A DNA stretch of 64,000 nucleotides from Moringa oleifera (taxonomy: Eukaryota; Streptophyta; Magnoliopsida; Brassicales; Moringaceae). Every line of letters begins with the position of its first letter. Position 1 is the first letter of the stretch. Below are positions 13,081 to 20,760 of this stretch, piece after piece. The position numbers and the translations under genes were made by a program. The notes beneath the pieces are model-generated. The model was given only the letters and a program-made list of their open reading frames with translations. It ran no database searches and had not been told where the DNA came from. The stretch covers positions 2,272,501-2,336,500 of the forward strand of contig JAJFZO010000896.1 of the NCBI GenBank assembly GCA_021397835.1, given 5' to 3'.

Positions 13081-13117
13081 TAGGGAGAAAAGATTAATCT
13101 TACCAAAACTAAAAAGA
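13081..13117 (+). repeat. Direct repeat flanking the minisatellite, left copy
   Basis: tagggagaaaagattaatct-type sequence followed by taccaaaact; a near copy lies at 14444-14478 on the other side of the minisatellite. On the minus strand each reads as an exon end followed by a possible GT donor (ttggtaag). Confidence 0.6.
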
Positions 13118-13144
13118 TATTTTAATTAGCTAGATCTAAAAGCC

Positions 13145-14345
13145 GGATAAAAGTAAAACCACATCTTCCTTTGTTGCAATCAGTGAAGGCCAACATTTTG
13201 ATCTGTTAGATCTGGAACCTCGATGGAAGTAGAACCATGTCCAGATCTGTAAAACCTCGCACCCAAGTTTAAAACCCTCATCACAAATCTAGAACTCCCA
13301 ACATAAATCTAAAATCCCTAACCCAGATGTGAAACCACGATACAAGTAGAACCACGCCTAAATCTAGAATATCGATGGAAGTAGAAACTCGCACCCATAT
13401 CTAGAATCCCCAGCACAGGTTTGGAATCTGTAGGCCAAATTTAAAATCTTGAACCCAAATTTTGAACCTTCAAGCTCTGAAATCCTAACCAATATCTGGA
13501 ATCTCTAGCCCAAATCTAAAACCTTGCACCCATATATGGAAATCCTAGTATATGTCCAAAATCTCAACCAAGATCTAGAATACCTAGCCAAAATCTAAAA
13601 CCCCGAACCCATATTTAGAACATCTGGCATAGATTTTAAATTCTAACCCAGATTAAAAACCTCATACCCAAATTTGGAACTCCCAGCACATATCTGAAAT
13701 CCCTATGAAGATATCAAATTCCTAGCCTATATCTAAAGCCCTGCAGATAGTTTTATAATCCCCAGTATAGATCTGAAATAGGACTTCAGATTTAGAATCT
13801 TTAACCTAGATCTGAAGTCGTGCACCTAGATTTGGAACCTTTAACATAGATGTGGAATCTAGAGCCCCGAGCTAAAACCCCTACCCAGATCTGGAACCTT
13901 CAGACCCCTCACCTAGATTTGGAATCCTCAGTCTAGATCTAGAGCCCCTTAGCCAGATCTGGAACCCCCAGACCCCTCACTCAGATCTGGAACCTCCAGC
14001 CTAAATCTGGAACCTCCAGCCTAGATCTAAAACCCTTCACCCAGATCTGGAACCCTAGACCCTTTACCCAATCTGGAACGCCAGCCCAGATCTGGAACCT
14101 TTCACCCAGATCCAGAACTCTCAACCTAGATCTAGAACCCCAGCCTAGATCTGGAACCCCTCTCACCCAGATCCAAAACTCTTAGCCTATATCTGGAACC
14201 CCTTACCCAGGAACTCTCATCCCATATTCGGGACCCCATACATCTAAATCTGGGATTTTAACAAATATTTTGAACCTCAAAATAGATCTAAAATCCTAAT
14301 GAAAATGAAACCATGCACATATTTAGAATCCTAATGGAAGGAGAA
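13145..14345. repeat. Degenerate AGATCTGGAACC minisatellite
   Basis: About 1.2 kb made of 27-35-bp units built from two half-units around cccAGATCTGGAACCcc. Units are most regular at about 13860-14170 and more diverged toward both edges, a pattern expected when slippage and homogenisation act in the middle. A minus-strand ORF in the regular part (13981-14166; repeated PDLG and RFQIW) is produced by the repeat and is not a gene. Tandem blocks are common inside CACTA elements. Confidence 0.85.
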
Positions 14346-14443
14346 CCACATCCGAATTTGAGCTTAAAAATAATGAAACTAAAAGCCAAAAATCAAGGAA
14401 CAATAATTTCTGCATTTTAACAAAAAAAATGAGCATAATATTT

Positions 14444-14478
14444 TGGGAGAAAGGATTAAACTTACCAAAAAAAAAGAG
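14444..14478 (+). repeat. Direct repeat flanking the minisatellite, right copy
   Basis: tgggagaaaggattaaactt followed by accaaaaa; partner of the copy at 13081. The spacing of about 1.36 kb suggests the minisatellite grew within a duplicated segment. Confidence 0.6.
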
Positions 14479-14716
14479 AGGAGATTCAAGCTGCCAGTTG
14501 TGGAACCCAAAAGGAAGCAACACTGCACACATTCTTAATCCCTTCGATGTAAATAGTTAGGACCGATCGAATGTTCGGTTTGCACATCTACAACCCGGAG
14601 AGGCTCTCCTCATAGTGTAAACTTCATACCTGAAGAATCAAAGTTTATCTTTGAGTAATTGGAGAAAATGAATGAATGAATGAATTTTTTCGATGTTTCT
14701 GGAGAAGATGCAAGGC

Positions 14717-14790
14717 TTTTACTCACAGTTACAGCCATCACTGTGAATAAAACCCTTTTATTCACAGTTATGGCTGTAACTGTGAGTAAA
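14717..14790. repeat. Internal copy of the CACTA subterminal repeat
   Basis: Two palindromic units (ACTCACAGTTacagccatCACTGTGAATAAAA and ATTCACAGTTatggctgtAACTGTGAGTAAA, given here in parts) match the right-end array at 17148-17342, including the tGAGTAAA variant. It lies 2.6 kb inside the right terminus, just beyond the captured AGAMOUS segment. Confidence 0.8.
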
Positions 14791-15112
14791 GGTTGGTGCC
14801 TTTATTCACTCACTGCTCGCTCGCTCCTTCATTCACTTGCACATGAATTCACAGCTTCACCAGAAAAAGAATTAAAGCACGCGAGAGAAGAGGGAGGGCT
14901 AAGGAAGGTCGACTATAACTTTAGCGTGCTAGTGGTGGGCGTGCCCTTTATCCATAGTTATGGCTGGTGCCTTTATTCACTCACTGCTCGTTGGCTCCTT
15001 CATTCACTTGTACATGAATTCGCAGCTTCACCAGAAAAAGAAAGCGCACGAGAGAAAGGGGAGGGCTGAGGAAGGCCGACTGTAACTTCGGCTTGCTAGT
15101 GGTGGGCGTGCG
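14766..15112 (+). repeat. GC-richer tandem duplication, unit about 165-190 bp
   Basis: Unit 1 (about 14766-14950) and unit 2 (about 14956-15112) share ggtgcctttattcactcact, ccttcattcacttg and gctagtggtgggcgtgc with small indels and substitutions. The block is richer in G+C than its surroundings. An ORF runs through it (14680-15069) whose peptide repeats CLYSLTAR and HEFTASPEKE, but this is probably chance openness caused by the duplication. It could be a promoter or first-exon region of the element; I do not recognise a protein. Confidence 0.7.
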
Positions 15113-16119
15113 TGAGCATCCCTTTCCTTCTACTGCTGTGAGGTGGCAGAGGGATTTGCTTTTTATATATGTTTTCATCACCTTCTGGAGAGGGCATGAC
15201 TTTCATCTAAATAAGCTACACAATGTACACATGTACTTGTTACCACTTATATAATTCAAGCCTAATTCCCATGTATTTTCACAAGTTGAACATATTAAGC
15301 ATATTAACCATGTTTCTGACCGATTATTAATTAAGTAGCAGTGAAACATGGAAAAATAGGTTAAGTTTTCAAGGGGAAGGACATCATGCTAAACTTCAAG
15401 CAATTCTGCCCCACTGTTGGTCCCTGCCTCCCAAGCTTTGTCAAGGGAACACCTACAGAGAGTACATATCTTGTTTACAGCTTCATTAATTAAACCTGGA
15501 GCATTGGATCCTCTTAATTTGTTTGGAATGAATTCATGGTTTGGCTTAATTTTACAGCACATCTCCAATTGGATTTACTTCTTTATAATTGCAGAAGATC
15601 AGTTTGAATACCATAAATTTATGATCTTCTAGTTTCGTATACAAATTGATGTACAACTGCCATGAGACAGTGATGAAAATGTCTCTGTAAGCAGCTTAGA
15701 AAGAAGTAGAAGCATGCAAATCTGGGTCTTAAACAGTCCAAAGAGTCACTGTGTAATGACAAAGTAGCAAGCCTTTAGATAATTAAACAAAGTTGATTTA
15801 TGATTTGTAGAGGACACCCTATAGCTATGGTCTGGTCAAATACTAAATACCTTTTAGAGAAACTAGCAACAGCAGTACCAGATCATCCTTCAACCACATT
15901 AGCTTCACACAAAGAGAAGAAACTATTAGATATCTCAAAGTTATCTGAATTCAATGTTTTATCTACATAAAAGGCTTATAAAGGCTTTAGATACTTGAGT
16001 TGAACTGAAAGTAATATTCAATCCCAGAGGCTATTTACAGGAATCTTAAACAATTTAGAGAATCTGAAGTTATATTAACATTCTTTTGACATAATTATGT
16101 AGATGGTAATTTGTGGGAC
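15113..16119 (-). other. Probable 3' flank of the captured AGAMOUS segment
   Basis: Follows the stop codon of the AGAMOUS-type last exon on the minus strand and has the texture of plant intron or 3' UTR: unique, T-rich on the minus strand, without TE motifs. The stop lies inside GTAAGT, so a further intron may begin at 16123, as some AG genes have an intron at or after the last codon. A short open stretch on the minus strand near 15376-15540 (EAVNKICTLCRCSLDKAWE) is unrecognised. Extent of the captured DNA to the left is uncertain. Confidence 0.45.
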
Positions 16120-16301
16120 TTACACTAACTGAAAGGTCATCTGATCCTGGCATGAGTAGTGATGATTTGTGGGTTATAATGCACTGCCTTGAAAAAAGTT
16201 CCTGAAATCAAAGGGTTGAGACTAAATGACCTCATAGTTAATTACCTCATCTTGGCATCAAGTTCATGTTTTGCTGGTTCGTCTCATTCTCAGATATCTG
16301 C

Positions 16302-16324
16302 TTATATATATATATATATATACA
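16302..16324. repeat. (TA)n microsatellite in the AG-type intron
   Basis: About 22 bp of TA just upstream (minus strand) of the last AG-type exon, next to its acceptor site. Confidence 0.9.
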
Positions 16325-16658
16325 TATCCATCAAAAAATCACCAAAAGATGCAGAAACAGAGAAGAAAGAGAGGGAGAAGGAGGGAGAGAGTACCTTTGC
16401 TCGAAGAAGCTGGTTATTATTATGCAAGTTAATTTCTTGCAAGGCACCTGTGAATGGTTTGAATGAGATAGAAAGAAAACATTTACAAGTTATCTTCTAC
16501 ATATGGAGTTCACATTAAACAAGTAGTGGAAGTCCCAATTTACAAGAAAAGAGCTAATTTACAAGATGTAGGGGAAACATTAAATAAAGAGGCAAAAATG
16601 GCATTAGCGCGCATATCATTGTTGTCCTTCCTGGTCTTCGTCATAGTTGAATTATTAA

Positions 16659-16736
16659 AAACTGTAATGGCTTTAAGGCACCAACTGGAAACAACTTTTC
16701 TAACAAATGAAACTGTAATGGCTTTAAGGCATCAAC
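16659..16736 (+). repeat. Short direct repeat in the AG-type intron
   Basis: aactgtaatggctttaaggc occurs twice about 51 bp apart (near 16660 and 16711), a small tandem duplication within the captured intron. Confidence 0.75.
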
Positions 16737-17147
16737 ATTTCAAATGCCCAAGAAAGGTTAAGTAACCACGTGATCATCCAACGAGGTTTATCTTAATTAT
16801 GATTAAGTGGATGAAAAGCTTCAATGCATGCAGTCACATGATCTAGCTGATTTGATTATAAGCACTGCTGGTAATAAGTGGCCACTAATTTTCTAATTCA
16901 GACCTGAAGCTACTGAAGTGATTTTCAATGGCAGAATTAATAGAAACTCAATATGCTTGTTTAAACTATGCTACCATATTAGAAATTTAAGGGGATTATG
17001 AGCATAGAGTTACCCTCTTCTGCATGTACTCGATTTTGGCAAACAACAGCTCATTCTGGTTCAGAAGGGGGTTGAAAAAGCGAAAGAAGAAAAGAAAGGA
17101 AGATCTGTAACAGGGGCGAAAAAATCCAATGGTGAACAAAGCTCTCT

Positions 17148-17342
17148 TTTGTTCACAGTTATAAACATAACTGTGAATAAAAGTTTTTTTTTTAATTCAC
17201 AGTTATAAGCATAACTGTGAACATAAATGTTTTTATTCACAGTTTTAATAACAACTGTGAGTAAAAAAAACCTTTGTTCACAGTTTTGTTACAACTGTGA
17301 ACAAAAATTCTTTTATTCACAGTTGTTATTAAAACTGTGAAC
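17148..17342. repeat. Right subterminal palindromic repeat array
   Basis: Five palindromic units of the form TTCACAGTT(..)AACTGTGAA within 200 bp, matching the left array at 3651-4242. The captured AG-type intron ends within about 20 bp of its first unit, so the capture breakpoint is near 17130-17147. Confidence 0.9.
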
Positions 17343-17365
17343 TATTTAGTGTGAAATAATCTCGT

Positions 17366-17378
17366 TTTTCTTGTAGTG
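17366..17378 (-). repeat. CACTA right terminal inverted repeat
   Basis: Read on the minus strand: CACTACAAGAAAA, the canonical plant CACTA terminus, intact. Confidence 0.93.
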
Positions 17379-17381
17379 ATC
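17379..17381 (+). repeat. CACTA target-site duplication, right (ATC)
   Basis: Matches ATC at 3606-3608. Confidence 0.85.
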
Positions 17382-17520
17382 ACAAAAGAGATTGTTGGCA
17401 ACACTTGTTTTCTTGATTTTTATTAAAATGTCAGCAAAAATAAATTTCAAGATTTATCATTTTGTAATCAAATCAAACTGAAAAAATTAAAAGAATAAGA
17501 AGAGAATTTCTTTCTTCACC
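17382..17520 (-). mobile_element. Remainder of the LTR of element A, beyond the CACTA insertion
   Basis: acaaaagagattgttggcaa and the following gtcagcaaaaat and gagaatttctttcttcacc blocks align with 57650-57760 (acataaaaaagattggtggt, gccagcaaaaga, aagaatttctcacc), continuing the LTR alignment broken at 3608. It ends near 17520, where Athila-like sequence begins. Confidence 0.65.
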
Positions 17521-17544
17521 TTGGGGGTAGTACCCGATCCGCGA

Positions 17545-18440
17545 TCACCATCATGACCATTCCCATTTTATTTAATGGATAAAGCCAATTGGTGGCATTC
17601 CATCCCTATAGGAAGTTTGAACACTTGGGAGGAGGTGACCCAAGTATTCTTGACTAAATTCTTTCCCACATCAAAACTTGATAGTTAATAAGTGAGATTG
17701 CTTAGTTTACACAATTGGACCTCAAGCCTCTTTGTAAGACTTGGTAGCACTCTAAGGATTTAATCAGGAGATGTTAACAACATGAGTATCAAGACTGGTT
17801 TTGAATCCAAGTGTTCTATAGTAAATTGAACGGATATACAAGCATAATAATTAATGTCATAGTTGTTGGTGGTACACTACAGTCTATGATAACGCAAAAG
17901 GTGTAAAGAATAATAAAGATGGCTACCAATGATTCCCAGTGGCTTAATGAAAGGCCCATAATAATAAAACTAGTTGAGATTTATGAAGTAGACCCTTTGT
18001 TTCTCCAACTAAATAGATTTTGGTCTTAACCAATCAAATTTAAAATCTAAGAAAAATAAAACTAATAATTAGCATGGAATGAGTTATAATTATGGCACTT
18101 CAGGTTTTCAAGATACATCTAAATGTTAGTAATGCCAATTTATGGACAATATGAATTATAATTACAAGCTCAGGAGAAATTCTTGAATACTAACCCAAAA
18201 AATATCTTGTACTAATCGAGATCTGCACAATCACTAACCTAAAGAGAAAGATCCATCTTTAGCTGATCTAGCCAACACTTTTGTAGCAATATTAGTGCTT
18301 CAATGGAAAACCTTAGAGCTGAGGTGGCTCAACTAGCTAAATCTTTGAAAGGTAAGGTTGTTGGGTATTTTCCTAGTGATACTAAAAAGATTTAACCCCA
18401 AAGGTTAGTGCAACACATTCATCAAAGTGGGAAAAAAGTA
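17545..18440 (+). pseudogene. Athila-type gag pseudogene (element F)
   Basis: The plus strand near 17585-17660 encodes the gag core around WHSIPIGSLNTWEEVTQVFL and KFFPTSK, which corresponds to the Retrotrans_gag region of Athila elements. Near 18300-18400 the C-terminal segment NLRAEVAQLAKSLKG and VGYFPSDTKK matches the typical 'LxxQxGQLA...LPSDT' part that precedes protease. Many stops and frameshifts. The upstream N-terminus and 5' LTR are missing; the gag begins almost at the edge of the LTR of element A. Family role: capsid-like protein that packages element RNA. Confidence 0.7.
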
Positions 18441-18889
18441 AAAGATTTTGACCCTTAAGTTTCAAAGAACCTTGTATACAGATTTGACCATGAAAAAAGT
18501 TCTTAGGATACAATTGAGGATGAAGCAAAGAAAAAGAGCAAGGAAAAGTCAAACATTTAGACAATACAACTCACCGAGGAGTGTAGCACCACTTCATAAT
18601 AGAATTGTGCAAAAAGGTGAAATTCAAGATTGGTAAGGCTAAGAAGTCTTCTTGTAATGTATATTCTTGCAGCCAAGTTGATGAGAGTTCTCCTTTGGTA
18701 GAAAGTGTGTGTTATGGAACAAAGGTAAGTGAACCTTTAAAGCCTTGTGTGGTAAAGTCAATCTTAAGAATGAATGCGGATCGTGGTAAGGATCAGTGGA
18801 GATTAGAAGTAGTGGGAAAAAAGAGACATAGTCTTAGGTTAGAATGAAGAACCTATAAGGTAGAAACTCTAAGATAAGAATTATCCAAA

Positions 18890-19124
18890 AGACTTCGTAA
18901 TTTGAGTGGTCTGATGCCTTCAAGTTCATGGGAATCTTTTATAGTACGATGGAACTTCAAGCTAAGAATGGAAGAATCTTCAAGGTTATGGACTAAAAGT
19001 TGAGCATCATATTGGAAATGTCGGTAAAAAAGTAGTGAAAAAGATGATGATAGATCCATCATGACTAGACCACTAGCTACGTCTAACTAAAAACATTAAA
19101 TAAAGCACTTCTTGGGAGGCAACC
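18890..19124 (+). pseudogene. Athila integrase C-terminal tail and conserved post-integrase motif (element F)
   Basis: WSDAFKFMGIFYSTMELQAK, NGRIFKV and GLKVEHHIG match the C-terminal region after the integrase core in Athila-type polyproteins. It is followed at 19103-19124 by aaagcacttcttgggaggca, a conserved block also seen on the minus strand of element G near 44628-44648. Protease, reverse transcriptase, RNase H and the integrase core are absent between gag (18440) and here, an internal deletion of roughly 3 kb compared with element G. Confidence 0.7.
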
Positions 19125-20235
19125 TTAGCTTTTTTAAAAAAAAAAAATTGATTTCTTATGTTTTAAGATTAGTTTTAGATTTTATTTGTCCTAATGTTTT
19201 ATTATTTTATCTAGGACCAAAGAGACCAAGTGAATGGAAAAGTGAAGTAATGGAAAAAATAGTGCAAAAAAAGGAGGAAAAAGGAAACAAGCTCGATGAA
19301 AGAGTGGCTTGGATAGTGTGCTATCATTGTAGCGAGCCTATTATTCACTGTAATGAAATAAGTTACCTTGTTTTGGAAATAGTCACTCATTGTGGTGAGC
19401 TACAAAGCAGCCTTGTTGTATTGATTTTGCATAATGTATCCTCACTATAGCAAAATTTAAAATTCACATAATAAGATTGAGGGGTATAAGGGCTTCTTTT
19501 TTCCCTAGCCCTAAAATTTGAACCCTAAGCTGTTATGTCCTTCATTTTCTCCTCTTAAAGTGCTCTATAAATCTTGAACCTTATATTACTCTTCCTCATT
19601 CCCTCAAATCATCATCATTCACTATTATAAACAAAGATTCTTCGCTCTTTCTCACTAAACTTCTCACCCATTAATCTCTTTCTTTCTCTATGAAAATACA
19701 CAAAAGGAATCAAGTGTGAGTAAGCTTTTCACACTCTCCTAACTTGAAGAGTCAAACAGGTTATTAAATTTTTCATGTTATATTGTTTTGCATTGTCACT
19801 TAATGTATTTGAGATTACTTATATTGAAGTGTTTGTGATTTGAGTAAAGTTTTTGTTGACTTGAGGAGATTGTGAAAGAATTTTAGAAGTGTGAATTTGA
19901 ATTTGATTACTTTACCTTATGCATTGTTGTGTAGTGAGTTTTTGCTTATGCTTATTTTGCATATACATTAGATAGAGTAATTTGATTAGTAAGTCATTTA
20001 GCAAATGTTTTCTCAGAGAATCCTTAAGGAAAGTACATAGAGCTTTTTACGTTTTAACCATTCTATGATATCTTTAAGTTTGTGTCCTTTGAAGCTTAAA
20101 AGCACTTCAGTGAGTCGAGTACTAATTAAGAGAGTGGGACTTAAAGAAAGAGGATTAAGAGATATCTCCCATCATTACACTTTGATTGTACACATCATTG
20201 AAACACTTGGTTAGCAAACCTTTTGTAGGAAACTA
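19125..20235 (+). other. Athila inter-ORF region (element F)
   Basis: Between the integrase tail and the ORF3 remnant. T-rich, with a TATA-like ctctataaat at about 19560 followed by a pyrimidine-rich leader, which could be an internal promoter for ORF3. No further coding sequence recognised; the ORF at 19112-19450 does not resemble a known protein. Confidence 0.4.
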
Positions 20236-20760
20236 AGGGCTGCTGCCATGATTATAGTGACGGAGTTTTATGTTGATGCCATGGAAGCCTCTGATTGGTC
20301 TACCATGCTAAGGGGCAAAGTAGGTTAGATTTTATAATAGAATGATTAATGAATTCTATAACTTAGTTATCCTTGATGCCCATGAATTGAACATATTATT
20401 TGATGAGGAAGGCCTAGATGAGGTTACTCCATATGTGGGAGAAAAGTGCATTGGAAAGTCATGAGGGACATAAGGACTGCTTTTCTAAATAAGGAGCTTA
20501 AAAACCATTTAAAAGTGTGGAATCACTTCTTTTACTATAAGTTGAGCCCTAAGTCCATCTCTTTGATGTAGTTAAGATGAGAGCTTCTATGCTTTAGTAC
20601 ATAGAGAATGGGATTGCATTTAATGTAGGAGTTAGATCTTTTTCACTATTAAGAATGTTGCAAAATACTAGATAGGACTTCCTTTCTCTTCTTTGATTAC
20701 TAAGTTAATAATTATAACAAGGGTTAGTATTAAGGATTCAAAGGTAAGGTACCTAAAAAG
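20236..20760 (+). pseudogene. Athila ORF3 remnant, putative plant transposon protein domain (PF20167-like)
   Basis: In broken frames the sequence encodes TEFYVDAMEASDWSTMLRGK, INEFYNLVILDAHELN and FDEEGLDEVTPYVGEKC, then KSHEGHKRT, NKELKNHLKVWNHFF, YKLSPKS and VVKMRASML..IENGIAFNVG. This order matches a domain often annotated 'putative plant transposon protein' that lies downstream of integrase in Athila-type elements, at the position of env in retroviruses. Its biochemical role is not established. Frameshifts and stops make it non-functional. It survived although the enzymatic genes of this copy were deleted. Confidence 0.7.

Larger units (their letters stand above)
16120..17055 (-). pseudogene. 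AG-like: Captured 3' end of an AGAMOUS-lineage MADS-box gene (three exons with introns)
   Basis: Three exons in correct order and spacing. Exon a (17014-17055, 42 bp) encodes NELLFAKIEYMQKR, preceded by a pyrimidine tract plus CAG and followed by GTAACT. Exon b (16395-16436, 42 bp) encodes EINLHNNNQLLRAK, followed by GTACTC. Exon c (16297 down to 16120), after CAG, begins ISENETNQQNMNLMP and, after a frameshift, ends SQPFD, RNFFQ, then NHHYSCQDQMTFQLV and a stop. These match the end of the K domain and the C-terminal AG motifs of C-function MADS proteins, and two 42-bp exons are the known AG gene structure. Introns are retained, so genomic DNA was captured, not a cDNA. The MADS, I and first K exons are absent. 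Damage: acceptor of exon b is AA instead of AG, a frameshift after NLMP, and two stops in exon c. It lies inside the CACTA termini, in the same orientation as the transposase genes, so element read-through would give sense AG-like RNA. Confidence 0.93.
3609..17378 (-). mobile_element. CACTA (En/Spm) DNA transposon, 13.77 kb, carrying a captured gene fragment
   Basis: The right end, read inward, is CACTACAAGAAAA. The left end is TACTACAACAAAA, the same terminus with the first C changed to T. A 3-bp ATC duplication flanks both ends. Both ends carry arrays of the same palindromic subterminal motif, TTCACAGTT..AACTGTGAA. Joining the flanks at one ATC restores a stretch that aligns with the Tat-type LTR at 57600-57700, which acts as an empty-site control. 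Genes on the minus strand: a TNP2-type transposase (7686-11055) and a Transposase_24/Ulp1 gene (4987-7522), both broken. The upstream 6 kb holds a minisatellite, a tandem duplication and three AGAMOUS-type exons. It probably cannot move alone but could be mobilised by a related active transposase, since the ends are well kept. Confidence 0.93.

Noticed and set aside
13981..14166. 61-codon minus-strand ORF with repeated PDLG/RFQIW
   Set aside because: It exists only because the minisatellite unit happens to lack stops in that frame.
14680..15069. 129-codon plus-strand ORF
   Set aside because: Runs through subterminal repeat units and both copies of the tandem duplication; no known domain, opposite strand to the element's genes.
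15376..15540. Possible further captured exon (minus strand, EAVNKICTLCRCSLDKAWE)
   Set aside because: Open for only about 45 codons, no recognised family and no clear splice pair; noted within the AG 3' flank but not called as a gene.
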